From Galdieria partita (lineage: Eukaryota; Rhodophyta; Bangiophyceae; Galdieriales; Galdieriaceae), in the NCBI GenBank assembly GCA_025991245.1, contig BQMJ01000034.1, positions 1 to 64,000 of the forward strand: DNA of 64,000 nt, given 5' to 3'. Made by a program: the position numbers and the translations under genes. Shown here in pieces: positions 33,001-47,400 of this stretch. How positions within the stretch are numbered: position 1 is the first letter of the stretch; each line of letters opens with the position of its first letter. Below the pieces are notes generated by a model. It did not search any database and had not been told where the DNA came from. It saw only the letters and a program-made list of their open reading frames with translations.

Positions 33001-34814
33001 ACTAAAATGTATGTAAAGTGTTGATGCCGAAGATACAGAGTCATTGTGTGAAAGAAATTTCCATAAAGAATCTTGAGAGAGAGAAAATACTTGTGAAAAC
33101 TCTTTTTTCCAATTTTGAAAGCTCTCCAAGTGCAAGGATAATAGTTAAAAAGGTTTATTTGCATTTTTCAGACAAGTTTCTATATCATGCTTTCATCTGT
33201 TGTATTAGTTTACTGTTGATTGAAGATTTGTAACCTTCAAGCTCAGTTGTATCTCTACTTGTTGTACACTATCTTAAGGAATGTTCGATGAAACCACACG
33301 TTGAGAATACCTTTTGGGTTATGTTAGGAAAGCCTGAAAATGGTCAAGTCTTTGAGGATACTTGGGGCGATCATTGTTGTTATACTACGATGACAATTAT
33401 CCACCACTCAAGGAAGAAGAAGGTTTAAAATATGAGCTATTTCAACTCTCATAGATATTGTCGTTGCGGGTACTTGAAAATAGGATTGATAAGCAGTTCT
33501 TCTTTGAAAGTAGGGCATCTCCAACCTCAAGTACTTCACTGAAAACCCAACATAACCCACAATATTGAAGAACAAAACTATTAGTGCCACTGCAATCTTT
33601 GTACCGTTTCATTATGTTGAGCAAGTTTGTGCTTTCTTGCAAACTTGCAGGAGAACACAATTCTGAACTAGCGTGGACTTTTTCATTTCCTTCCTTTGAC
33701 CGAAAACGCACTCTGACCTGACATTGTAAGAACGTTACGAAATCTATCTGGTGTGGTATGTGTTGAGAAACATGCTAGATAACAAGAAAAACTGAATAAT
33801 GCATCCAACCATATATCTCACTACATTGGCGGGCTTTACTCTCGCGCGTGCGACTTGGTTTCTGGACTTGCTTTCTTTTCGTTTGTTCCAAATCATTCCC
33901 TTTCCATCATATAATAACAAAACACATGTCAAAGAAAGCAAAAGAATAGCGCAACTTCATATTTGGCCTCTATATTTTCTCCTCTTCTTCATAAAAAAGA
34001 GTCAAAAGTACAAACGACATGAGTTCATTGGGATTCCTTCCCACAATAACTTCTCTGTAGTTAAATAGAATAGTCAACTCTATTGCCTATCACAAGCATT
34101 CTTTGGCATTTCAAGCTTATGTCTAGCAACCTAAGGAGTCGACTATATTATACTAGTTCTCGATACAATGTGTCGCTGAATACCAATCTTAATGTCCCAG
34201 TCTGTTTTGTATTGCAGGAGAAAACAATTTGTGTACGCAGCAAAAAGTTATCTTCCAGTTGTATAATTAGTCAAAATCGACTTGAATATACAAACAGCTG
34301 GCACTTGATGTTGATTATATGACAAATCACAGTAATTTCCGTGACAACTGAGAACCAAAATTAATCTCCTACCATATCTAAATGCTTCCCAGAGCAGTGA
34401 TACGTCATAAACATACAATCACTATCAAGATTTTGATTGTTACTGAGTTGTTCTTCATCAAAGTATGTTCAACTGCCACATAAAAGATAGTGAACCTATC
34501 TAGAATGATCTGCAGCAGTTTAGAAAATTCATTTTCATGCATATTCCAAGCAAAACCATCTGTTACTCTATTACAGTATCCACAATATGACAATAAGCAA
34601 AAATGTCCAACAACATAACCTTCTTACACTATACAAACAAATAGAAAAAATTCTCCACTGAATTGTTTACTCCAAGTAGCTGCTTGAATTCTCTCTATTT
34701 TGAAAGAGCCCGAATTGTGGCATTTCAAAAATTTTTCGATTTCAAATCCAACAAAATCCCGCTCGGGAATATTTCAATCATTCAACTCTCTTTTTCCCTG
34801 TTTGTCAAAGAAAG
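33001..34814. other. Gene-poor interval marking the edge of the subtelomeric domain
   Basis: 1.8 kb with only short unsupported frames on both strands (90 aa or less). Rightwards of 34,815 every interval longer than 500 bp holds a recognisable or well-spliced gene, so this is the last gene-poor block before the conserved chromosome body. Confidence 0.5.
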
Positions 34815-35722
34815 ATGAATAGAACAAATGTACCTAGCGTGTTGAAGAGACAGAAATCAGACTCTCAAGGTATGATAAAAAACTTTAGCTTTATGATAAA
34901 ATAGAGTCTCGATCAATAATACCGAGTATAGGAATAAACATCCATAAGAGCAAGGAAAGACTGCTTCAACAAGACGAGAATACGAAATCTATACAATACC
35001 TTGACTTTCCAGAATCAACAACACAATGGCAACTGTCACAGTGGAAGAAAAGACCATCAAGTTCCACTCCCTCGTTCTACGAAGAAACCAAAATACTCAG
35101 TCCATCCTTGAATAAGCTTCGAAAAAGAGGTAATTCATTCCTTTTCATGAGACATGTATTCTGAACCGTTGCACACTGTCTTCTTCTTCTTCTTGTAGTA
35201 TCTATAACCATTTCTAATGATCCGCTATTTCAATCTGTTCCTATCCAGCAAGATAATCAAAGCCTCCCTGAAACCAAAGATGAGAACCAATCAGAAATGT
35301 TACTCTACCATTGTTTAACCGACCCAAACTTTGATCTAAGGAACAAACAAAGGCCTCAGAACAGTAGCTTTATCGATTCTGACAAAGAAACTGAAGAATA
35401 TCCTTCTACAAAAGCAGAACAATGCTTTCAACAACAATGGAAGTTATCAACTTGTTCCGAATCAACCCCTGAAACATATACAACTGGAAATCTACAACAA
35501 CTAGATTCTCCACAAAAACAAAACGACTGGTCATTAAGCAACTTGTGGCAAATCCAACAGTCTACATTGCCTAACTCTATTTCTACAGAAAACGAAGAAC
35601 CCTTCTCAACTATCTTTCCTGAAACAATCCATTTCCCTCAATCATGGCTTTCTTATGAGAACGAAAGTCACGAAAACATTGATCAAGACCAATTGTCCTT
35701 GTTCTGGACGGATTTCTTTTAA
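34815..35722 (+). CDS. Hypothetical Gln/Ser-rich protein, 267 aa, three exons
   Basis: Predicted join 34,815-34,869, 34,905-35,129 and 35,199-35,722. The introns are 35 and 69 nt with GT-AG ends; each splits a codon after its first base, and the joined frame stays open for 268 codons. The second intron has a strong CT-rich tract ('ttcttcttcttcttgtag'). The protein is polar and low in complexity, rich in Q, S, N, E and P, with scattered Trp residues and a C-terminal 'LSLFWTDFF' hydrophobic patch that resembles a short interaction motif. No folded domain was recognised. A regulatory or nuclear role would be a guess. The first intron is unusually short, so an alternative start within exon 2 or 3 is possible. 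Confidence 0.6.
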
Positions 35723-35764
35723 ATACTCGTACAAAAGCTAATAGCATCCAATTCCTTTCATTCT

Positions 35765-38793
<3,029 letters not shown>

Positions 38794-38925
38794 GTGATAG
38801 AAAGAATCAAAACCATCATCAATAAATCTCTTTGGTTAGCTATTTCATCAAAATAATAAAATTGCATAAAAACGAAACAAGCTTTATATTGTAAATGAAC
38901 TTTTCACAACTCCTTTAGCAAAGAA

Positions 38926-40665
38926 CTAGTATTCTCCAGAATCGTCTTCTTGTTTCTTCTTCAGTTTGATGAGATCATCAATACGTAGAATCGTTATCGC
39001 TGCTTCCGTTGCCAGTTGAATAGATTTGATCTTACTCATGGCTGGTTCTAAAATACCGGCTTCTAAATTATCTCTCAAATGACCATTCTCTAAATCTAAA
39101 CCCATATGTGACAGATTCCCTTTGTTCGAGTCCAACTGTCCAGTATTATGAACAGCACGCAGTTTTGCAATCATATCAGTAGCATCTAAAGCAGCATTTG
39201 CAGCAAGGGTTTTAGGAATTACCAAAAGAGCATCAGAAAACTCTGCAATTGCCAACTGCTCACGTCCACCAAGTGTAGTCGCAAAATTCTCTAAAAATAT
39301 TGATAGAGCTGTTTCAACACAACCTCCTCCAGGAACTACATAATTGCTTTCTAAAGCTCTCTGAACAGCACAAAGACAATCATGTAATGAACGTGACATT
39401 TCGTCACACATGTATTCATTGGGACCACGTAAGACAATCGTTCCACTAGCAAGATTCTTACAACCTCTCACAAAGATAAACTTGTCATCGGAAATAGTTT
39501 CCTCAACAACTTCTTCAGCTGAACCAAGAAAGGAAGGATCAAAGCTCTCCTCGCCTCCCAAATCAGCCATGGTTAACTACCATTACACAATAAGAACTAA
39601 ACCATAATAGCTGAATAAAGACTTACTTGGACAGAGGCACCAGTCGCTTTTGCTAAGCGCTTCATATCATCTTTGGCCACACGACGAACTGCAATGGCAT
39701 TCTTCTCAACAAAATATTTGAGTGCCGCATCGTCAATACCTTTGGTAGTAAAGATAGCATTCGCTCCAGCTTTTAATATAGCTTCAATTCGACTCTTTGT
39801 CACTTCATACTCTTTTTCTTGAATTTTCTCCAATTCTTTGGGGTCTTCAACCAACACTTGAACTCCCATCTTCATCTTGGAGCGACGCAAGTCGAAATCT
39901 AAACACGCAATCTTGGCTGGACTCACACGCAAAGGCATGCCTTGAGATGCACGGGTGACATTCAAGCCTATACCTTTTAGTAACTGAGAATCTCGTGCAC
40001 CCTTCCCACTCTTCTTCAAAATGTTTATCGCTTTGATTGGATACTTGTATTTTCCATCTTCGGTCTTCCTCTTAACAGCTAAGACGGCTTCTACGGCAAG
40101 ATTGGCAAAAAAATCAATCTCAGAGCCAATAATTTTGGAAGAAATGGCAGTTCTCGCAGTATTCATCAAACATGACTTTCCTAACTTCTCTACAGATACA
40201 GCCAAAATATCTCGAAGATATTTGCAAGACTCTCGCATGGCTAAACGATATCCTGCTATGATATTCGTCGGATGAATACCTCTTCGTACCAAATCATCCG
40301 CTCTTCTCAAAAGTTCGGCTGCCAATAATACTACAGATGTCGTACCTACAAGTATCACGATAACGAATCTTGTAGGTAGAAAATGCTTTCAACTCATACT
40401 TACCATCACCTACCTCTTCATCCTGCTGTTGTGCCAGTTCTACAAGTACTTTAGCTGCTGGATGCTCCACTTCTAACTGTTTCAAGATGGTCGCACCGTC
40501 GTTGGTTACAATAACATCACCCATATCGTCCACAAGCATTTTATCCAGCCCTACAGGACCCAAGCTACTTTTCAAAATATTGGCAATCGCAATACAAGCT
40601 GTGATATTTTGTGTTCTGACATCTTCACCTGACTGTCTCTCACCATAGATGGCCAAAGAAGACAT
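38926..40665 (-). CDS. TCP1: T-complex protein 1 subunit alpha (CCT1)
   Basis: Exons 40,665-40,404, 40,345-39,627 and 39,576-38,926, GT-AG introns of 58 and 50 nt, giving 543 aa, normal for CCT subunits. Group II chaperonin signatures include '[15 protein letters not shown]', 'NDGATILK', '[16 protein letters not shown]' (rebuilt across intron 1), 'DFDLRRSKM' and 'VVPGGGCVE'. The N-terminal '[18 protein letters not shown]' and the lysine-rich C-terminal tail fit the alpha subunit best. An in-frame ATG 69 bp upstream exists, but the chosen start agrees with the family. CCT folds actin and tubulin in the cytosol as a hetero-oligomeric double ring, and this would be one of eight subunits. The next gene (NDUFA9-like) is on the same strand, 159 bp further upstream. 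Confidence 0.95.
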
Positions 40666-40824
40666 AATATAATATTGGCGACGACGAGTAGTAGTATCAA
40701 CAACTACTCCAATCAATGGACAGTACAAACTCAAAACTGGAGAAGGGCCAAAGGAAAACTGGATTCCCGCGTCTAGAATGCTCCATGAAGAGGATATGCT
40801 ATGTGCACTTTATATTTACAATAG

Positions 40825-41820
40825 TCAACTTTTCAAATAAGACAAAGTATCTTTTGACAGCGTTTTAGGTGTAATACCCAAGTCTAATAAATTGAGGCTC
40901 CCTGCAGTGACAATGTTGTCTGCTTTTAAAAGTTCGACTTGGTCCCTGGTTAACATAGGAGCAACTCCAAACAACTGATATGCAAGTTCAAACGCTATAG
41001 CTTGCGACTTGGCCAGCCAAAAAGGCATAGGAACTAGCAACCTCTTCAAGGGAGGGTCTGAATAACGAAGCAAAAGTCTCAATAATTCGCGAAATGTTTT
41101 CACGTGCGGTCCTCCTAATTCATATACTTTGCCACTGACAACATTTTGTTTCTCATCTAAAGAAACCAAAATTGCCTGCGCAACATCGTTAACATGTACA
41201 GGTTGAAATTTGGTTTCTCCTCCGCCTACAAGAGGCAGCACAGGTGATATTTTAGCCATACGATGAAAGCGATTGAAAAAGTCATCTTCTGGTCCATACA
41301 CAATTGACGGTTTCAGTATGGTAGAACGAGGAAACAGCGATAAAGCGGCTTTTTCTCCCAAAGCTTTGGTTCGAGCATATTCTGAAGAAGAATTTAACGA
41401 ACTTCCTAAAGCTGATATGTGTATCAACTGTTGAACACCGCTGCTGTTACATATGCGAGCTATGTTCTTCACACTCTCATGGTGTATCACGTCAAAAGAA
41501 CTATTTTTAGTAGGATACAAAATACCAACCAGGTTTACTACGTGACTTGCGCCCTTAACTGCGGATTCCACATCTCTGTGGGAAGTTATGGAACCTTGAA
41601 TATGTTCTACCTTGTGATTGAGGTTTGAATGTTGGTTCTAAGGACACCTTTGGACACTTACGTTCAAGTTCAAATCATTTAAAAATGAAGTGTCTTTATT
41701 TTTCCTGGAAAATATTCGCACAACTGAAAAGAGGTCCCGTTTCTCGTTGTTCAAACAACGCAAAAGCTCTCTTCCAATAAAACCAGTAGCACCAAAAACT
41801 GTTAAAATTCTTCGATTCAT
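40825..41820 (-). CDS. NDUFA9-like (39 kDa) subunit of respiratory complex I, NAD(P)-binding SDR fold
   Basis: Two exons, 41,820-41,662 and 41,610-40,825, with a 51-nt phase-0 GT-AG intron; 314 aa. The N-terminal 'VFGATGFIGRELL' contains the GxxGxxG dinucleotide-binding turn (G10, G13, G16). 'HVVNLVGIL', 'HISALGSS', 'YARTKALGEKA' (atypical SDR YxxxK), 'ILKPSIVYGPEDDFFNRF', 'FQPVHVNDVA' and 'YELGGP' follow the alphaproteobacterial/mitochondrial NDUFA9 pattern. It supports assembly and stability of the complex I peripheral arm. A longer frame extends to 41,973, but its hydrophobic N-terminus is not family-like. The lack of a clear mitochondrial presequence at the chosen start leaves an unseen 5' exon possible. 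It is divergent from the sterol desaturase gene at 42,252. Confidence 0.88.
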
Positions 41821-42251
41821 TGAACCCCAAACAAATATAATTGAATAATGAAAATGACCTATAAATAATATAGATATTATGAATGATTCCCAAGGACAAC
41901 ACCAAATATCAAATACAACTAGGATAAACATACAAAGAATCACAAAAGGGACGAACTGTCCTTTATGCATCAAGAGGAAGTTGCGTTTGGCTGAAATATT
42001 TTTATAGGATCATATTGAAGTTGAGTGGTTCATTATGATTCAATCGTCAAGCAAAGTGATTAAGAAGAAACCTTGTTGGATAATGCCCAAATATTGGTTG
42101 GTTGAAAACATATTTTGATTACCATTTCAGTATCTTTTCCTATGAACCAAATAGCACCACCATCGAAAGCCCCACGTGCCATTGTCAACGCAGACACGAG
42201 TTTTAAACGTTCAGCATTTCGACAGTCGAGACAATTTGGCGTAGCTAACTT
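41821..42251. promoter_or_regulatory. Divergent promoter region, NDUFA9-like / sterol desaturase
   Basis: 431 bp between two start codons on opposite strands. No conserved box could be assigned. It contains leftward frames that overlap the NDUFA9-like 5' end, which suggest that a 5' UTR or an extra leader exon may lie here. Confidence 0.4.
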
Positions 42252-43338
42252 ATGCAATTCGTCAAGCTCTTAGGCTTTCCGTTGCCAGTTTCTGCTGTTT
42301 GCTTTATTGGACATTTTATTTTCTTTCATATAGGGTAACTCTTTTATAGCTTTCTAATGTCTCTTCTTTGAACCTTACAAACCATAGTTGTATTGTTTTG
42401 TCTCTTTGTGACCATTTTCAAGTGCTTCAACGGTACAAGCTTCAGAAGTCCCAAAGTGATGAATCCTATTTTCAGGTACGAATACAAAAAGACGAAAACA
42501 AGGTCTCTAAAGTTTTCGGAATAGTTACTACCCAGAGTTTTATTTAACCAATTGTTCCTCTTGTTACCAGCCATGCTACTTGTTGAATATTTCGGAGTAG
42601 GGTTTCAAACAACGGAAGCTCTTTACGGTCCCATTGTCTATTTTGTATATTCTTTATGGATGGCGTTAGGTCACGACATCCTTTTCTATTTGGGACACCG
42701 TTTTCTGTTGCATTCCAAGTGGGGCTTTATGCATTTGGGTCATGACTTGCACCATAGGCAAGTTTGCATAAATAACTCGAACAGTATATCGTTGACATCT
42801 TTCTTTATTTTAGTACAAAAGCTACAATTGCCATATCCAGTATGTACATGGGCGTCATGGACTATATTCTAGAAATTATTGTACCCTACTTGGTAAGCTG
42901 TTGAAGGTCGAATTGAGGCTGTTCATTTATGTATGTCAAGGTTCCGCTGCTTTTCCTTCGTAGCGATATGTTTTTTGACGCATTAGCTCCTTGTTTAGGA
43001 GCTATAGGAGGACTCTATGAACATAGTGGTTTCAATTTTTTCCCCTATTTTGGAACTTTATCAACTGTACGTTCTAACTTTGTGGCATTGTTCTTTCTTC
43101 TTAGTTTTGTGTATAAGGTTGCACATACCATGCATCATGTACGTTATAATTGTAGTTATAGTGACGGTGTAGGCTCCACCAATTTGATGGACAATGCATT
43201 GCATACAGCCTATTACCATTATGGCTACAAGTAAGTGAAAGACTGCCAAACTTGGTTTTGGATAAATTCAGAATTTATCATAGAAACATTCCAAAGACGA
43301 GACGAAATCAAGTCTCTTTGGAAGAGTTGGAAGATTAG
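42252..43338 (+). CDS. Sterol desaturase / fatty-acid hydroxylase superfamily protein, 275 aa
   Basis: Six exons: 42,252-42,334; 42,388-42,475; 42,525-42,757; 42,814-42,892; 42,941-43,230; 43,284-43,338. Introns are 48-56 nt and phases agree throughout. Intron 3 uses a GC donor (AG|GCAAGT). The di-iron histidine clusters are visible: 'GHDILFYLGHRFLLH' (HD..FY..HR..H), 'HLGHDLHH', 'YEHSGFN' and 'HTMHH'. After the GC-AG splice the frame reads 'STKATIAISSMYM', as expected in the family. The protein is membrane-bound with several hydrophobic helices and is probably in the ER. Candidate activities are C-4 methylsterol oxidase or another sterol/lipid hydroxylation; the exact substrate cannot be set from sequence. 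No dilysine ER-retrieval signal was seen, though the C-terminus is charged. Confidence 0.88.
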
Positions 43339-43524
43339 GAAAGATAGTAGATAACTTGTTATGGTTCGACTTTTATCCATGTTTGAAGAATTCTTTACCA
43401 TTGGATAAGATGCGAATTGAAAGTATTTGTTTGTGGCTTTTTGTTATTATATATAAATATTAGATTTGCATTTTCTTCCTTGTTTGGACGAATTTGATTT
43501 GGACTCCATTATCACATTTGTGGG

Positions 43525-45014
43525 ATGGCAACGAATCATCATTACAACAAGGTGGAAGCATCAGTTGAAGCAGTTGCTATCAAAGCAAGGAAAGCTGCAC
43601 TGAGTTTCCAAAGTTATTCAACTAAAAAGAAGAATGAAGCTTTACAAGTTATGAAAGAGAAGATTTTGTCTGCAAAAGATCAAATTCTGGAAGCTAACCA
43701 AAGGGACTTGGCAGCTGCACAAGAGCAAAATTTGGAGACTCCTCTTTTAAAGCGTTTGGATTTATCCAGTTCAGGGAAGTTTGAAAGTCTTGTACAAGGC
43801 ATTACGGCAGTTCAGAATCTGGAAGACCCCGTTGGAAAAGTAACACTAGCTACCGAATTGGACCAAGGACTTGAGTTATACCGAGTTTCCTGTCCTTTGG
43901 GAGTCTTATGCATCATATTTGAGTCTCGTCCGGATGCAGCTGTACAGATATCTTCACTAGCTATCAAATCATCTAATGCTGTTATTCTGAAGGGAGGGAA
44001 GGAAGCAGAACGTACTAATAGAGCTCTCGTTGATTGTATTCGAGACTCTTTGGAAAGTGTAAACGTACCTGCAGATGTTGTTCAGCTTGTATCCACTAGA
44101 GAAGAGATCAAGTCACTTTTAGCTTTAGAACAGTATATTGACATGGTTATTCCTCGAGGTTCCAACTCATTAGTTCGATATATTAAAGAGAATACAAAGA
44201 TTCCTGTGATGGGTCACGCAGATGGCATTTGCGCAGTTTATGTCGATAAAAATGCCGATGAACGAAAGGCGATTGATGTTGTTTTGGACTCCAAGACACA
44301 ATATCCTGCAGTTTGTAATGCTACAGAAACTTTGTTGATACATCGACAACTTCTTCCCAATGTCTTTCCCAAGATTGCTAGCAAGTTATCCGAACATGGA
44401 GTAATCATGAAGTGTGATCAGGAAAGCATGAAAGCGTTACCAAATGGTATCTCTGCAGAAGCTGCTGAAGAAACGGATTATACTACGGAATTTTTGAACT
44501 TTACAATTGCAATAAAGACAGTCGGTGATGTGAAGGAAGCTATTGAACATATCAATAGTCATGGTTCGGGTCATACAGATTGTATCGTTACTGAAGATGA
44601 AGTTGCTAGAGACTTGTTCTTTGCATTAGTAGATTCAGCAGTAAGTTGTATCATTTTTTGGTTTGTTTTCTTTCCCATTTATTTTTCTTAGGGTGTTTAT
44701 CACAATGCCTCGACAAGGTTTGCCGATGGTTTTCGTTATGGGTTCGGTGCAGAAGTTGGAGTATCAACCAATAAAATTCACGCTCGTGGTCCTGTTGGTT
44801 TGGAAGGTAGGTTCTCGTAGCATAAGAGTTTTCTTTTCCTTTCACACTAATATATATATATTATGTAATTATAGGTTTGTTGATATACAAGTATCGTTTG
44901 TACGGCAATGGACATACAGTTGCTCCTTATGCTAAAGGTGAAAAGCATCTAACACACAAGACCATTGTGCCACAGTATCGTCCAAATTGGGAAAAGACCC
45001 AAACGAATGAATAA
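43525..45014 (+). CDS. proA: Gamma-glutamyl phosphate reductase (glutamate-5-semialdehyde dehydrogenase)
   Basis: Three exons, 43,525-44,640, 44,692-44,806 and 44,875-45,014; introns of 51 and 68 nt (the second holds a TA-repeat). The product is 456 aa. Family motifs are '[16 protein letters not shown]', '[14 protein letters not shown]', '[10 protein letters not shown]', '[14 protein letters not shown]', 'NATETLL' with the catalytic cysteine at about C264, 'GSGHTD' and '[22 protein letters not shown]'. It reduces gamma-glutamyl phosphate to glutamate-5-semialdehyde, the second step of proline synthesis. It is free-standing, not the kinase-reductase fusion (P5CS) of plants and animals, so a separate glutamate kinase is expected elsewhere. 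Its stop is 46 bp from the convergent HSP90 stop. Confidence 0.95.
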
Positions 45015-45060
45015 AAAAATGGACCCTTCAAACAAACATTATATGCAAGCTTTATTTCTA

Positions 45061-47400
45061 TCACGTATTGCTGTCTTGCACAACTTCCACTACAGGAGTG
45101 TCCGAACTCGTATGATTGTGGTTCTGCTCATTAGAATGACCGTTTTCAGAAAAAGCTAGGTTCATCATTTTGCTTACTCTCTTGGCAAAAGAAGAAGGTT
45201 CTTCAATGGAATACCCACAAGTCAATAATGCGGTTTCATACAAAAGCATTCCCAGGTCACGAGTATTCGATGACTCTGGGTTCTGCTTCACTTGCTCTAA
45301 TAAGGAACGAATGACAGAATGTTTGGGATTAAGTTCCAACACTGGCGCTTCCATAAAAGCACTCATGGGATCCGAGTTTCCTTTCTGAGCACGTAAGAAA
45401 CGTTGCATAGTAGGTGAGACACCCATTCTGCTTTGAACAACCGCACATGGAGAATCTGTCAATAATGAAGAACTCACAACCCTACTTACACGCTTCCCTA
45501 AAAGTTCCGACATCCATTTCGTTAAAGGTTCCAACTCTTTACAAGTTTCTTCATTCGGTTTCTCTTCATTCAACTCGGGTAAGTCAACAGTCTCTCCCTC
45601 TTTACCAACATTGACTAAACGATAATCTTCTTCTACTTGTTTCATTTCTCCATTTTCTTCCTTTTCACGTTTTCCTTTAAAGGTTGGAATATTGTTCACC
45701 ATAAATTCATCAACTGGTTCTGAAAGAAACAGAACTTCATAATCCAAGCTCTTAAGCTTCTCAATAATAGGCAAAGAACGTGCTGCTGAAAGACTCTCTG
45801 CTGTAACATAGAATATTTGTTTTTGGGTTGGTTTCATCCGAGAAACGTAACTATCCAAACTTGTCATCTTGTCTCCAGATTTGGAAGAAAAGAAGCGACA
45901 AAGTCGAACAAGCTCATCACGAATGTTCTTTTCATCTTCTTCAATGATTCCAACTTTAACATATTTGCCAAAATTGGTCCAAAAAGTTTCATAATCATCA
46001 TTATCGCGCTTGGAAAGTTCTTCAATCATATCTACGGATTTTCGTACCAACTTTTTCCTGATAATTCGTGCTACTCTACTCTGCTGAAGTATCTCTCGGC
46101 TAACATTCAGTGGAAGATCTTCCGAATCAACTACACCACGAATAAAAGTAAGCCAACGTGGGAATAGATCACTAAAACTATCTGAAATGAAGACTCGTCT
46201 AACATAAAGTCGTATACTCTTTGATTGATCACTAAACATATCCTGAGATAACTCAAAGGGCAAACTTTTTGGAATAAAAATCACGGAACGAAACTCTACT
46301 TCTCCTTCTGCAGAAAAATGAGAATAAGTTAATGGTTCCTCATACGCATGTGCAATAGACTTGTAGAATTCCTCATATTCTTCTTTAGTAACTTCACTAG
46401 GCTTCCTCATCCAAATGGGCTTATTCTTATTCACCAACTCCCAATCCCATACGGTCTTTGGAACACGTCGTTGCTCCGACTTTTGTTCGGAATCCGTTGG
46501 TTGCTCTTCGGCTTGTTTTGTGGAATCTTCTGGTTTCTTTTCGTCTACTTGTTCAAATTCTGTTCGACTCTTCCATAAATAAATAGGAAAACTTATATAT
46601 TCAGAATACTTTTTCAGCAACTGTTCCAAACGAAAAGGTTCCAGAAACTCTTCAGAATCATCTCTCAAATACAAAACGATTTTAGTGCCACAGCTTTCTA
46701 AAGGCTCAGAAGCTTCAGCAACAGTGTAGCTTCTAGCAGAGTGCGACTCCCAACGATAGGTCTTATCTGACTGCAAGCTTCGGGTGGTAACTTCAACCTT
46801 TTCTGCTACTAGAAAAGCTGAATAGAAGCCTACACCAAATTTTCCAATCAGAGACACATCAGCTTTTCCTTGACCCAAGGCTTCAACAAACTTGCTAGTT
46901 CCAGATTCTGCAATCTTTCCTAGGTTGTTTATAAGCTCTTGTTCAGTCATACCGACACCTGTATCAGAAATGGTCAAAGTCTTTTTATCCTTATCTGCTC
47001 TAACTCGAATCTCGAGATTATCCACAGGAGAACCTCCAGATACTGACAAGAAGCGCCGTTTGTCACAGGCGTCCGAAGCGTTGGAAACTAGTTCTCTTAA
47101 GAAAATGTCCTTGTGAGAGTACAATGAATGTATAATAATATCCATAACTCTGGAAACTTCTGCTTGAAATTCAAAGGTCTTCCCTTTGGTTTCAGAAACT
47201 GTTTCTTCGGTGGTCGTAGACATGTTTAACTGGGATGGACGTCGGCCCTGGTTTTGGAAAAACGGTTGCTGACCAAGGAAACGAGAACTATGACAACGTA
47301 AACAATTCACAGATTTCCACTTTTTTCCAATGGTTTGTGAGTGAGCAATATTGATACTTTTGATGTTGTATTTCACGGCAGAGAACCCTACAAAAGCCAT
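45061..47400 (-). CDS. Organellar HSP90 chaperone (plastid HSP90C/HSP90-5-like)
   Basis: Single exon, 779 aa. The first about 70 residues are basic and Ser-rich without acidic runs, like a transit peptide. The GHKL ATPase domain starts at about residue 75: 'LRELVSNASDA' (about 101-111), 'DTGVGMT', 'GTSKF' and 'GQFGVGFYS'-type 'GKFGVGFYSAF'. A charged linker ('EKKPEDSTKQAEEQ', about 300-325) is followed by 'KTVWDWELVNKNKPIWMR', then the middle-domain 'LYVRRVFI' and 'GVVDSEDLPLNVSRE' with the catalytic arginine region. There is no MEEVD or KDEL tail, which excludes cytosolic and ER forms. The linker and WDWEL sequence favour the plastid/mitochondrial plant-type HSP90 over animal TRAP1. A divergent spacer of 418 bp separates it from the RETICULATA-like gene, itself a plastid-type protein. 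Confidence 0.93.
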   Translation of the reverse strand: MAFVGFSAVKYNIKSINIAHSQTIGKKWKSVNCLRCHSSRFLGQQPFFQNQGRRPSQLNMSTTTEETVSETKGKTFEFQAEVSRVMDIIIHSLYSHKDIFLRELVSNASDACDKRRFLSVSGGSPVDNLEIRVRADKDKKTLTISDTGVGMTEQELINNLGKIAESGTSKFVEALGQGKADVSLIGKFGVGFYSAFLVAEKVEVTTRSLQSDKTYRWESHSARSYTVAEASEPLESCGTKIVLYLRDDSEEFLEPFRLEQLLKKYSEYISFPIYLWKSRTEFEQVDEKKPEDSTKQAEEQPTDSEQKSEQRRVPKTVWDWELVNKNKPIWMRKPSEVTKEEYEEFYKSIAHAYEEPLTYSHFSAEGEVEFRSVIFIPKSLPFELSQDMFSDQSKSIRLYVRRVFISDSFSDLFPRWLTFIRGVVDSEDLPLNVSREILQQSRVARIIRKKLVRKSVDMIEELSKRDNDDYETFWTNFGKYVKVGIIEEDEKNIRDELVRLCRFFSSKSGDKMTSLDSYVSRMKPTQKQIFYVTAESLSAARSLPIIEKLKSLDYEVLFLSEPVDEFMVNNIPTFKGKREKEENGEMKQVEEDYRLVNVGKEGETVDLPELNEEKPNEETCKELEPLTKWMSELLGKRVSRVVSSSLLTDSPCAVVQSRMGVSPTMQRFLRAQKGNSDPMSAFMEAPVLELNPKHSVIRSLLEQVKQNPESSNTRDLGMLLYETALLTCGYSIEEPSSFAKRVSKMMNLAFSENGHSNEQNHNHTSSDTPVVEVVQDSNT

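Noticed and set aside
40666-40734. N-terminal extension of CCT1 to the upstream ATG
   Set aside because: CCT1 proteins begin close to the SSLAIYGER-type sequence, and the extension has no counterpart.
41821-41973. N-terminal extension of the NDUFA9-like protein to Met at 41,973
   Set aside because: The extension is hydrophobic and Trp/Phe-rich with no family similarity; conserved sequence begins at MNRRILTVFG.
43074-43111. Possible 38-nt intron (GTACGT...CTTAG) in sterol desaturase exon 5
   Set aside because: Removing it breaks the downstream frame carrying the HTMHH motif; reading through keeps it.
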